From Rapana venosa (lineage: Eukaryota > Mollusca > Gastropoda > Neogastropoda > Muricidae): a stretch of 64,000 bases of DNA. This document shows positions 53,826 through 63,789 of this stretch, piece after piece (positions within the stretch are counted from its first letter, which is position 1; every line of letters begins with the position of its first letter). A program made the translations under genes and the position numbers. The stretch spans positions 53,996,229-54,060,228 of the forward strand of contig CM054157.1 of assembly GCA_028751875.1 (NCBI GenBank), written 5' to 3'. Below the pieces are notes generated by a model. That model did not search any database, was not told where the DNA came from, and saw only the letters and a list, made by a program, of their open reading frames with translations.

Positions 53826-54060
53826 TTAGTTTGTTTTTCTTGTCTGTCCTACAGGGAACAGTACAGGAGGTAAACGAAGAGGCAGACAGAGAAAACGATG
53901 GGGAGACAACTTCAGAGAGTGGACTGGCCTTGAGTGGAAAACGACTTGCTACGGGAGAGCTGAAAACTGCTAGGAGTGAGGAAGCTGGGTGAGAATTTCT
54001 TTGTGGGGCCCCCCACGGTGTACTAGGATACGGGACAAGAGAAGGTGAGGAATATCACTC
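53826..54060 (+). mobile_element. RTE-like LINE 3' end, copy 2, joined to module M
   Basis: The frame reads 'KRRGRQRKRWGDNFREWTGL' (53873) and, after a break, 'ISLWGPPRCTRIRDK' (54000-54040), the C-terminus seen in LINE F ('KRRGRPRKSWEDNISEWTGL', 'RVPPRSSDYGTDR'). The 5' part is missing and replaced by module M. Confidence 0.75.
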
Positions 54061-54079
54061 CACTCACTCTGTCCCATGT

Positions 54080-57000
54080 CTCAAATGTCGTGTGGGGGAA
54101 TGAGGGGGAAGACCGACAGAGATCTTTTTTACATGCTTCACGATTCCTGTGTGGCTAGTAGAAGGTTGTTGCAGGGTGTTGGGCGGTCCATTCCTTTGAT
54201 GTTGTCAGACCCATGATTTCTTTTAGCGGCCTTTTCTTCTCTTGCCTTCAACTATCCCTGCAGGATGGTTTTTGCTAGGGTGTTATGTCTTGTGGGTTGG
54301 CGACCAAACCACATCAGGTTTTCTCCTCTTTTTTGGTGGAGAGCAGTGGTTCTTGGGTGGCTCCACACGGTTTTTGATTTCTTCTTTACATAGTTGTGGT
54401 CATGTGTTCTTTGTATGATATTTTGAGGAGTCTATCTGGTGGCTCTTGTTCTCGATGCTTGGATTGCTCTCTCTAGCTCTGTTGACTGAGTCCATGATTC
54501 ACAGCCATAATAGGAGGTTAGATATCACGAGGGATTTGTAAAGGTGATAATTTGGTGCAGAAAGAAGCTGTTGTTGTTGCTTCGGATGATCTCTGGCTAG
54601 TGGAGTTGCTGTTGCAATGCGTGCTTTCACGTCATTGTTTGATGTGCCATCTTTTGTTAGGATGGAGCCTAAGTATTTGAATTGGCTACCTCTTCCTGTA
54701 TTTCTCATTCATCTTTTATTTCTGTGATGTCATTTACTTGCGTTTTGGTTGACCATGATCTTTGATTTATCTGTACTGACCTCCATGGTATGCGCTCGCT
54801 CGGATCTGATAGACAATCTGTGTGGTTTTGCAGTTCTTGTGTGCTTACCGCCCATGAGGTCAATGTCATATTGGGGCCAAATCTGAGGTTGCAAAGGGGG
54901 TCTTCCAACAATTGAGTTGGAGTGTGGTGTTTTGCAGTGTAGTGTCTCTGTCTTGATGGTTTTCGAGGAAGAGGTTGAAAAGTAACAGGTGAGAGAAGGC
55001 AGCCGCCGGACCCCCAACCGTGGTTTGAAGAACTCGCCCATGTGATAGTTCATGAAAACTGCACTTCTTGCGTTCCTCGTCAGTGCCTTGAGGACTTTCA
55101 ATGAGGCTGTTGTCAATGTTGAAGTGCTTGAGTACTTGCCAGAGGCCGTCATGCCCATACACTGTCAAAGGCCTTTTTGAAGTCATGAATTGTGATACAG
55201 GTCTTTTTGGTGTTGGAGATGTTTCTCTATCAGAGAATTCTCAGATGAAAATTTGTTCATGTGCTGGTTTTTGTCTAAAGCCAGCTTGTTCTTCAGCCAG
55301 GAATTTATTTCCGCTTGGTTTTTCCAGTCTGTTGAGGACTACCGCAGCAGGATCTTGTTAGGGATGGCTTATGGAGGACGGCTGGTCTGTAGTTTGGCAT
55401 TGCTTGAGGTTTCCTTTCTTTGGTAGGGGTATTACAAGAGACTGTGTCCATTCTTCTGGCCATTCTTTGGTGTCGTGAATCTTCTTGACAAAGTTCTGAT
55501 GAATCGCCTTGCTGGTTCATTCCCTCAATTTTTTTATGGAGTTCAGCTGGGCATGTTAGCGATTCCATGGGGACTTTCCCTTCTTCCAATTGTTTAATAG
55601 TGTATCTACTTCACACCTTAGTATTTGGTGGGTCTTTATCTTGGGTGTTCAGAGGGTTGATCAGAACACTTTGTTGGTATCTGGGCGTATGTGGGTAGTT
55701 TATACAATCCCTCCAGTTTTCCGTCCAGCGTTGGAGGATGGCATTGCTTTCCGTTAAAGATTTCTTCTTTGTCTTCAATAACAGAGGGGGTGGGGGACTT
55801 TTAGGTGTGTGGTTTTAGTTAGAGATTTCAGAGTGTCGAAAACTGTTTTGCTGTTTCCCTTGGCCATTCCCAACTTCGATATGCTGTGGCTTTTTCTTCT
55901 ATCCACGTTCTTTGGCCTTCTCTTCATCTTTTTCCTCACTTCTCTGTGGGCTCTTCTGGATGTGTTGTGGCTTCTTGATTTTACTCTGTGAACTTTTGTT
56001 TCTTAAGCTTCTTCTTTTGTCGCAGAGGTTCTAAGAAACCTCATTTGCACCAGGGTTGTTTCTTTGTTCTGTTCTTCTAATGTTTCTTCTGCTGCTGTCA
56101 ATTTGAGGCACTTCTTTTGTTGATGTTCGCTAGTGTGTCCAATCATTGTCGATGGCTGTGGAGTACGCGACCTTTCCTCCTTTGTTGGCTTGGATGATTC
56201 AACCCATGTTGGGTCTCTTTGAGTTTTTCCAGATCAAATCTTATGCGTGTTTTTTTTTGCTTGTTGTTTTGCTTTCAGTTTCTGCTTGATGGTGGTAAGT
56301 ACAAGGGTCGTGGTCACTGCCAATGTCTGCTCCTGGGATTTCTTGTGTTTGCCTTGTTTATGCTGGATTTGCATCTTTGTGGTGACTAAATGTAGTCAAT
56401 TTGGGATTGGTGAATCAGACATCATTTGGTGAGTGCCTAGAGGATATTTGATGGCTTGTGAGGATGTGGAGTATGTTTGCCAGCGTTTGTTTGGCATCTG
56501 TGCGATTTGGCAGCCGCTGTCCTCTTTCGTTTGTTTTCCTCGTCCAAAGCGTCCTGTGGTTCCTGCCCAGAGGGTGCCAAGAATCAGGACCCCCTTAGCA
56601 ATTCCAGTGCCTTCCACAAATAAGAATGTATTTTTTTGGGGTTTTGGAGATGGTTTTCAAGTGTGTTCATAGTATTTCTTCTATCTGTCATTCATCGTAG
56701 TCAGATGCTGAAGCATACACATTGGATGATGGTGCAGATTTCTGGGGTTTGCAGAACTCTGATTAAGATGAGTTTGCTGGATACTGGTGTGCAGCTGATG
56801 ATGTTGGACAATCTCTTTCCTGACAATGACGCTTACTCCGTGTGATGTAGTTTTCTCTTCTCCACCAGTACCATATCTTTGTGATCCGTCTTGCGTGGTT
56901 GTTTCTCCGAAGCCAGTTCCATCTGACTTCCGCAAGCCTCGGATGTCCCATCCCATTTATCTCTTTTTAGTTCATGTGTGATGTTCCTGTACTCTTCCTG
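54080..57000 (-). mobile_element. LINE I: long RTE-like retrotransposon related to LINE F
   Basis: Minus-strand order: an endonuclease start 'ITHELKRDKWDGTSEA' (57060-57010) with an 'IRGL.EVRWNW' block (56950), 'TTSHGVSVIVRKEIVQHHQL' (56850), a linker, RT blocks near 55400-55600 ('LTCPAELHKKIEGMNQQGDS' in one frame), 'HDGLWQVLKHFNIDNSLIES' (55130) and 'DIDLMGGKHTRTAKPHRLSI' (54860). The bases before 'DIDLMGG' no longer encode FADD. The C-terminal 'NTLAKTILQG'-type codons lie near 54260. It is full-length in layout but broken by many frameshifts. It has the same RTE-like architecture as LINE F, with clearly lower similarity than F1 to F2. Confidence 0.82.
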
Positions 57001-57079
57001 TTGGTAGGAAGGAATATATTGGTGTGTTATTACATAGAAATAGAACCTACACAATACAACATGATTATTCTTGCTGTCG

Positions 57080-57470
57080 TTTTTGTCGTCTGTCAAAGTC
57101 AAGTTAAATGGAGGAAGATCGTTGCACAATCTTCATTGGTTGCCACATGGTCCCTGGGAATGTGGTATAGGTGTTAAAGTCATATCAAAGGTCAAAATCA
57201 ATGTTAATTTTTATTGCAGTTAGTTTATTGAATCAGCCGTGCACTTGCTTTTTTTTCATCAAGCCATCTATCTAGGAACAAAAAAATTATCTTATTTTTA
57301 ACATTTAATGAAAATGTCTATTTAAAGTCCATCTGTCTTTCCAATGTTGTCTGCCTATCTGTCGGTCCATATATATATTTGTTCTGCTTGCACTGTACGT
57401 CCTGTTTGGCTATTTTTCCTGGAGGTCAAATATGTATTGGATTTCTGTTTTCTAATGAAACGAAAAACAG
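57080..57470. repeat. Dispersed repeat unit (copy of 51120-51510)
   Basis: Shares 'aatcttcattggttgcc', 'aaaggtcaaaatcaa', 'tcaagccatctatctaggaa' and 'ggaggtcaaatatgtat' with the other copies, in the same order. Confidence 0.65.
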
Positions 57471-57704
57471 ACTACAATAGGAATAAACACTGTGGCTGAA
57501 GTATAAAAAAAACCCTAAAAAACCAACAGGCCAATCAAAACAATAACATTGCAAAACAAACAAACAACCAACTTAACCAAACCAATGTCCTTCCCCTACT
57601 CACCATCCCCCCTCCAGAGCAAAAAAAGGAAACAGAAGAAAACGTAGCAGCAAACAGGAAAACACATCAGTCATGTTTTGAGAAAATAATGGTAAAAAAA
57701 AGGT
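57471..57704 (-). repeat. Body of tRNA-Asp repeat unit 3
   Basis: In tRNA orientation a seven-T stretch (57694-57700 complement) begins four bases after the tRNA and fits a pol III terminator. 'attttctcaaaacatgac' and a TTTG-rich body follow. Confidence 0.7.
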
Positions 57705-57778
57705 CTCCCCGGCGGGGAATTGAACCCCGGTATTCCCGCTTGACAGGCGGGGATACTAAACCACTATACTACCGAGGA
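57705..57778 (-). tRNA. tRNA-Asp(GTC), unit 3, structurally intact
   Basis: The reverse complement is a complete 74-base cloverleaf. The acceptor TCCTCGG pairs with CCGGGGA (one G-U), followed by discriminator G. The D arm is GTAT...GTAT. The anticodon stem is CCCGC/GCGGG with a CTGTCAA loop (anticodon GTC, Asp). There is a five-base variable loop, then the T stem CGGGG/CCCCG with loop TTCAATT. A box 'TAGTATAGTGG' and B box 'GGTTCAATTCC' are good pol III promoters, and a seven-T terminator follows. This is the only one of the five copies with every stem paired. It may be a functional gene or simply the best preserved repeat unit. Confidence 0.85.
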
Positions 57779-57849
57779 CGTGTTACCATTGCGTTACAGG
57801 TACATATTGAAATTTTTTATAGGAAAAAAGAAAGGATAACTTATATGGG

Positions 57850-58370
57850 CTGTTGTATTATTCTATTCTATACCAACAGTGATAAGCCGCTCAAGACAAA
57901 GATCCATTGTTTGGAGGAGCCTAGTATGGTCATTTTCTGTACGGATGTGAGTGCTGGAACCCTAGCCAAAGGACACAGAACAGCGAGTAAGAAGCAGTGG
58001 AATGTGGTTCATTCGGAGAATCTGAAAATCTCATGGACAAAGAAAAATAATGCAGACGTAATGGAAATGGCTGGGTAAAGAGATCCCTTTCAACACCATC
58101 AGAGAAAGACAGCTCAATTTTTCGGCCTTATAATCAGGCTTGGACGGACTTGAGAAAACTGTAATGGAGTGGCAAAAATCTGTGGATAACAAGAGCAGAG
58201 GAAGACAACGCACAAAATTCACAGGACAGGCTTAAACAAATTCGCAACGAATAAGCGGGCACCAACAATGAGCTCCATGAGAGGGACCAGAATCAGGGAA
58301 GAATGGAGAGCCATGGATCGGTCGATGTCTGCAGGACCAGACCGACACTTGAAGGAGAAAAGAAGAATTC
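57850..58370 (+). mobile_element. LINE J: 3' end of another RTE-like retrotransposon
   Basis: Plus-strand codons read 'NLKISWTKKNNADVMEMAG' (58018), an 'RQLNFFGLIIRLGRT'-like block (58110), an Arg-rich 'SRGRQRTKFTGQA'-type segment (58195), and 'REEWRAMDRSMSAGP' (58300-58345). This is the typical C-terminus of RTE-like RTs (RFxGHxxR, then G(R/K)PR, then REEWR). Only the last third is present. Confidence 0.72.
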
Positions 58371-58439
58371 TATATTGGAGTCTGGTAAAAAAAAAAAAAA
58401 AAAGCCAAAAGTAACTCCAGAGAAAAAAATTCCTGTGAA

Positions 58440-58600
58440 CAGATCCCTCCAGTGAGATTGGAACCGTGGTTCTCATGCAGACCTTTTCTCAGATGACCAG
58501 TGTGGAAGGCTTCAGCACCAGGCTGGGATGTCCACCACGGATGACAAGGCTGCTGCCCATGCTTGTCTGCAGAGACGTTTCCGGACCACTATGTTTTTTC
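58440..58600. repeat. Module M, copy 3
   Basis: 'gagattggaaccgtggttct', 'cagatgaccagtgtggaagg', 'ccaggctgggatgtccacc' and 'gacaaggctgctg' match copies 1 and 2. A tRNA-unit body, not a LINE end, follows at 58610. Confidence 0.6.
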
Positions 58601-58794
58601 GAATTTGCTTCTGAAATACATGGACTGATGTTGTGTTTTTGTTTTCTGTCACGTTTCTATATTTGTTTTGTCTTTGGTTTTTTGTTGGATTGGTTTCGTT
58701 TAACTTGGGTCTTTAGTTGTTTTGTTGGAGTGCATAGGAGTTATCTTTTCTTGCTGGTATATCTTCAATATCTATCGCAGGCAAATGTGACAGG
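58601..58794 (+). repeat. tRNA-unit body plus 5' flank of unit 4
   Basis: 58616-58700 ('catggactgatgttgtgt', 'gttttctgtcacgtttct') is the body that normally follows a tRNA-Asp copy. 58735-58794 ('gttatcttttcttgctgg', 'tatcttcaatatctatc', 'aaatgtgacagg') is the 5' flank normally preceding one. Two units are therefore abutted here. Confidence 0.65.
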
Positions 58795-58862
58795 TCCTCG
58801 TCGTATAGTGATTAGTATCCCGCTGTCACGGGGAGACCGGGGTTCAATTCCCCGCCGGGGAG
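58795..58862 (+). tRNA. tRNA-Asp(GTC)-like, unit 4, degenerate
   Basis: Starts TCCTCG and ends 'CCCCGCCGGGGAG' with a clean B box 'GGTTCAATTCC'. The D arm and anticodon arm have lost single bases ('CCCGCTGTCACGGGG'), leaving 68 bases instead of 74. These could be real deletions or consensus errors. The only plus-strand copy. Confidence 0.65.
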
Positions 58863-59045
58863 AGATTATTTTTTCTCATTTTATTTCTTCTCAAAAGCAT
58901 GGATGATGTTTGTGTCAGGTTATGTCTCGTTTTAGATTTGTTATTCTTTGGTTTTTTGTTGGTTGGTAGTTGAACTTGGTTTTTTTGTTATGTTTTGTTG
59001 TGTCTGTTTCTTTTTAGGTTTTCCTTACGCTTCAACTCACTGGGT
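58863..59045 (+). repeat. Body of tRNA-Asp repeat unit 4
   Basis: 'attattttttctc', 'ttctcaaaagcatggatgat' and a TTTG-rich stretch, in the order of the other unit bodies. Confidence 0.65.
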
Positions 59046-59230
59046 TACATTAATAATGATAATGATAAATAATAATAAGAATAATAATAATAATAATAAT
59101 ATAATGTATGGTATTTTTATGAGCGCTGAATCTTGTTGTTATTAAAAAAAAATACAAGCAAACAAATCATAGGCACTCAGATGGACTTTTTATATATCGA
59201 GGCTAATGGAATAAGCACTCATGCGCTTTT
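59046..59230 (-). mobile_element. L2-like 3'-tail fragment
   Basis: (AAT)n at 59052-59102, then 'atggtatttttatgagcgct', 'gaatcttg' and 'caagcaaacaaatcat'. This parallels the tail of the right-arm L2 (42309-42480) and of copy 3. No RT codons are attached. Confidence 0.65.
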
Positions 59231-59690
59231 ACATCTAGTCCCGTGTGTTATGCGTGTTTTGTAATTTTGTATTGTTCCCGGAACACAATGGCTACTCTTT
59301 TCGAAAAGGGCGGACAGGATTTAACGTGTGTGCAAGATGTTCTACATGCTCGGTTTATTGTCGCATCACGATGACTTTACGTGTTATGTTTCAACATCAA
59401 GTCCTATGTTTATTTCCAGATGGTTTATGAATCAGCCATGCATTTTGCTGTTTTGTCATCAAGCATCTATTAGGACCAAAAAAACTCATATTAAACATTT
59501 AGTAAATGTTAATTTGAGGCATCTCATTTTACTGCTGCGGACATGTAGAAATGAGATTGCCTCGGATGGCTTCCTTGGCATCTCATACAAGGACTTGTCA
59601 CCAACAATGAGTCCGCAGAATGATCATCAACAGGTGCGGGATATGAAGACCTTTCTGAACACGGCGTAAAAAAAGAGGAGGTATCTAAGA
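59231..59690. other. Unassigned sequence with a repeat-unit fragment
   Basis: 59430-59500 shares 'catcaagcatctattagga' with the dispersed repeat at 51.3 and 57.2 kb. No gene is recognised in the rest. Confidence 0.5.
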
Positions 59691-59940
59691 TGGTTAAGGG
59701 CACGTAACACGTCAGGAGGACTTGCAAAGACCATCCTGCAAGGAACGTCAGGGAAGAGAAGAGGTGGCAGACAGAGGAAAAGAGGGCCGACGGACATCCG
59801 TGATTTGGACAGGTGAGGATTTCAGTGTCACCCAGGCCCTCGCCCACGACCGCGCTAAGGGAGCAGTGGTCCACCGTTCTTCACCATGCAGCGCCCTACG
59901 ACTGGGGGTTACGGTGGACCATGTGAACAGTGAAAACAAT
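59691..59940 (+). mobile_element. RTE-like LINE 3' end, copy 3
   Basis: The frame reads 'GGLAKTILQGTSGKRRGG', then, after a one-base shift, a 'RGPTDIRDLDR'-like and 'FSVTQALAHDRAKGAVVHR' segment. It is the AKTILQG-(R-rich)-W-x-D-I-x-x-W end of an RTE-like RT, fragmentary. Confidence 0.68.
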
Positions 59941-60296
59941 GTCTTATTCATCATTCTAATTATCAATGTTAGTCAACTGCCTGTTGTTATTGTGTGTGAT
60001 CTACTTGTTTTTGTAATATTTGTGCTAATCTTTTATCCTTGGAGGTCAAATATATATGATTTTATTTTTGCTATAAAAAGAAAAACCAGACTACCAATAG
60101 TAATGTAAACCCAGTGGCTGAAGCGAAGAAAACACCTGAATGAACAGGAACAACAAAACATAACAAAAAACCATGTTAAACTAAACAAGCCACAAAAAAA
60201 ATAAGAAAAAAACCAAATATAGAACACGTGACAGAAAACAGAAGACAGAAGTCCGTCCATGTTTTGAGAAAAGTGGACACTGGCAAAAAAAATCCT
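59941..60296 (-). repeat. Dispersed repeat fragment and body of tRNA-Asp unit 5
   Basis: 59990-60130 matches 57410-57500 ('ggaggtcaaatatatatg', 'aaaaccagactac', 'cagtggctgaag'). 60180-60296 is the tRNA-unit body in reverse complement with an eight-T run next to the tRNA. Confidence 0.65.
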
Positions 60297-60361
60297 CTCC
60301 CGGGGGGAATTGAACACGGTCTCCCGGTGACAGGCGGGGATACTGACACTATATACGAGGA
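60297..60361 (-). tRNA. tRNA-Asp(GTC)-like, unit 5, degenerate
   Basis: The reverse complement keeps TCCTCG at the start, GTC in a shortened anticodon arm ('GCCTGTCACCGGGAGACC') and a 'GTTCAATTCCCCCC' T arm. About nine bases shorter than the intact copy. The 5' flank is well conserved up to the LINE F2 insertion. Confidence 0.55.
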
Positions 60362-60440
60362 CATGTCAAATTATCCTTGGATAGATATTGAAGATTATCA
60401 GAACGAAAGGATAACTATATGCACGGGCTGATTTTATACT

Positions 60441-63093
60441 GTATGTAAGGTCAGGTCAGAAGACTCCCTCTGATATGGTAACCATGTAACCTTTTACACC
60501 TGCACATGTGGGGAGGGTAAACCCATCAAAAAAATCCGACCTGAGAGGGATGTGGCTCCGCCAGGTTGATTTGCCCAAGTACACCCATGACAAAGACAGC
60601 CAGAATTTCCTACCGGATCGGTCGTGCCCAGGTTACAAGGGACCGCGCCTCTGTTGCTCATCAGGACAGAGGTCGAAAGTATGCTATGATGGTAAAAACA
60701 CACCAAAATCGTGCCAGAAAACACCTATCATTGGCACATGGAATGTACGGACACTAAGAGCTGCAGGCAAGTGGAAAGAATGGACACATGAGTATGTCCA
60801 GATTCAATGGCACATCCTTGGGCTCTGCGAAGTTAGGTGGAAAAACCTGGGAGAAACAACGACAGGAGACCACAAATATACTACAGTGGGAAAACAGGAT
60901 AACATGAACACGGCGTGGGGTTTCTCGTTCACAAGACACCGTGAACCCGTCATGATCTGTCAGCCTGTGTCCAGCAGACTTATTACCATCCGCCTGAGTG
61001 CAACCCCTTTAACATAACTGTAGTACAGGATAGGCCCCTACTCAGGAATGCACAGAAGAAGCATAGAAGAATTTTAATGACCAGCTACAGAAGTTCTGAA
61101 TCAAAATCCAAGAAGACATCCTCGTTGTGCAAGGTGGGACTGGAACGCCAAGGTAGTGGAGACAAGCGTTAGTAGAGAGTTGAGAAAAAAGAAAAAATGA
61201 AACAAAAGAAAGAGCTGCACAATATCGGGCCAGTCAACAAAAGAATAGGAGTCCAGACGGAGGCAGAGGAAATGGATCGGTGAACATGCCAAGGACATTG
61301 AAGAGAACATCAAGAAAAACAATTAGCAAGAAGAAGGCATTCAGTGAGTGAAAGACTGACAAGCACAAAACCCAGGGAAAGGGTTTGTTAACCACCAGGA
61401 CAAAAATGGGATGTTGTCTCTGACAACCAGGATATTTGAACAGTATGGACAGAGTACTCATCCGACCTGTCTAACTATAGAACCGCAGGGAGACAGAAGT
61501 CCTTAATGTACCGAAGCAAAGGACACAGACAGTCACCTATCCTCCGAGAAGAAGTGGAAACAGCCGTAGATCTTGAAAAAGGAAAGTCAGCAGGGGCTGA
61601 AAAATCAGAGAGTTGGTTCAAGCTGGAGGGGAAGCATGATCAGCGCCCTATAGAATTGCAACAATCGATTTGGCTACAGGAAAATGGCCACCCACTATGG
61701 ACACAATCACTCTTCATCAACCTCCCTAAGAAAGGAAAAATCTACAACATGCCATAATACCGCCAATCAGATATATGCCCACCCAGCAAGGTCATGCTGC
61801 AGTAATTTTGAAAGACTGAAGCCACAAGCAGAGACCATCATTGCTGAGGACAGCAGGTTTCAGTGCATGGGCGCAGCACAACGAACAGATATTCAACCTC
61901 AGATATATGTTTTGAGCGGTACCTTCAACATCACAAGACCTTTAACCGTATTTATCGATTTTTATGAAGGATTTGACAGTGTGTGGGAATTGCAGCTTTG
62001 TGGGGGCAACCTATGATTTTGTTACAGCATCAATGCCAAACATGATCAGAGTCTCAAAACAGCTGTTCTTCAGCGAGGCCACCAGTGCCAGGTACTACAA
62101 AAAACAACATTGGAGAATCGGTTTCGAACACAGTTGGAGTAAAGGGAGGGCTGTCTACTCTCACATCTTTTCAACTCTTCCTGAGAGAATCATGGTGATG
62201 CTCTTGGAACTCATGATAGATCAGTCAGCATTGGTGGCAGAAAGATGAACGATCACAAACTTCGCTTCGCAGATGACATTGATGGATATAGCAGGATCAG
62301 AAAAAGAGCTTGCCAGCCTAACAGAAACTTGAATAAGGCCTCCAAACATACGGATGGAAATCAGTGCAGGAGAAGACATAAACTGATGACTAATAAACAC
62401 CAACGGCATTAGCATGATATCAGGGTAATGACCAGGCAAGTGGAAACAGTTCAATAGCTTCAAGTACCTGGGAGCATTGTTATCAGACCAGGGGAGCCAT
62501 GCCAGAAGTAGTATGCAGGACCCTCTCTTTCTGCACTGACATAACAGCTGCTTTGGTCCAAAATAAAACACCATCTGGAAAGAAAAAAATATTCCTTATC
62601 TCCAAGATTTCCCCAGGGACTATTGCGCTCCTGTCTATATATTTCTGTATGCTGTGAATCATGGACCCTGATGCAGATTTAGAGAGACGAGAACAGGCGG
62701 TGGAGATGAGATGTTTGCGGAGACTCCTTAGGATCTCTACAAAGACACCATAAGCAACGAAAGCGTGCCATAAACCGAATCAGCTAACATTGAACCTATG
62801 AGAACTTCTAACGATCGCGTGAAAAAAACGTAACTTAACTGGTATGGGTTGTCAAAAGATCCAATGGACTTGCAAAGACAATTTTACAAGGCCGGTCCAA
62901 GGAGGAAGAAGAAGACGTAGGCCAGACAAGGAAAAGAGGTGGGGGATAAACATCAGCGAATGGACAGGCTAGAAACTCAACTAAACCCTGAGTTAGGCAG
63001 AACAGAGAGAGGAATGGAGGGGAACTGGTTTGTTGAGTTTTGAGGGTGCCCCCACGGTGTCAGGACCTACGGGTAAGATAGATAGATAGATAG
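60441..63093 (+). mobile_element. LINE F2: near full-length RTE-like retrotransposon
   Basis: It starts 'gtcaggtcagaagactccct', matching the 5' end of LINE F1 base by base. AP endonuclease: 'IIGTWNVRTLRAAGKWKEWT' (60727), 'WHILGLCEVRWKNLGETTTG' (60808), 'QPVSSRLITIRLSATPLT' (60964). RT: 'KSAGAEKSESWFKLEG' (61580), 'TQSLFINLPKKGKIYNMP' (61702), a 'VFIDFYEGFDSVWEL' block (61950), and the catalytic FADD box at 62266-62277. C-terminal Arg-rich block near 62900. The 3' end is (GATA)n at 63074-63093, as in F1. Endonuclease and RT are in different frames with several breaks, so it is inactive. Flanking sequence suggests it split a tRNA-unit flank ('ctgtatgtaa' before, 'gggttacg' after; unsplit 'ctgtatgtaacggttacg' at 52794-52811). 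Confidence 0.88.
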
Positions 63094-63789
63094 AAGGGTT
63101 ACGTCTTGACGATATTTCAAACCACAATACAGTCGCTGATGTTGTAGTCATCTTCAATCATGGTTTTTTAATTACATTTTTCCTGTCTCTTTATACATGA
63201 AAACAGTAGGGGTGGGTGGTGGTGGTTAAGTAGAGGTCGCTTGTGGTTAGAACCTTGTGCTTCAATCTGAAGTCCACAGCTTTGAGCAACACTAGTTTAT
63301 TTCAGGAGTTAACATCAGTACAGCTCCCCCTCCTCACCTCCCCATAGTCCTTCAGATGAGATCTTAAACCCTGCCTTCTTGCCTGCAGGTAAAATCACTT
63401 TGCTCACCCGTTTAACTCTGTTCTGCCGTTGGAAGAGGTATAGCATGTGTGCAGGTGAATTGTATAATATTTATTTATATTAATCCAACTTACACACTGT
63501 TGTCATGCTTAAGACATCATCCGAAGTTCCGGAAAGCACTACCTTAGCGACAAGTAAAAACTGTGCATGCCACAAAACACATTTTATTTTTATTAACAAC
63601 CCCCAACATCTGACCTTGGTTGTGAACTCGGCCCGTGCACGTACAAAAGCAAAGAATGTTTTGAACATAATAGATATATCACTATTTTGCACATAATATA
63701 TGCCACACAGACCTCCACACTCACTCTCACGGCTAAATACAGAGGAAAAAATCCCTGTGAAGGGACACCTCAATGGAGATTGGAGTGGT
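63094..63789. other. Continuation of the split tRNA-unit flank, SINE-like core and module M end
   Basis: 63097-63170 resembles 52803-52870. 63200-63400 contains 'tggtggttaagtag', 'ggttagaacc' and 'agtccttcagatgagatctt', which recalls abundant molluscan SINEs ('gtccttcggatgagac'), a recollection I cannot verify. 63745-63790 holds the start of module M ('ggacacctcaatggagattgga'). No protein gene is seen. Confidence 0.45.

Noticed and set aside
52645..60361. Classical tRNA-Asp-derived SINE family
   Set aside because: Conserved sequence continues upstream of the tRNA 5' end in at least four copies, which a SINE starting at its pol III start site would not show. I kept it as a dispersed tRNA-containing unit instead.
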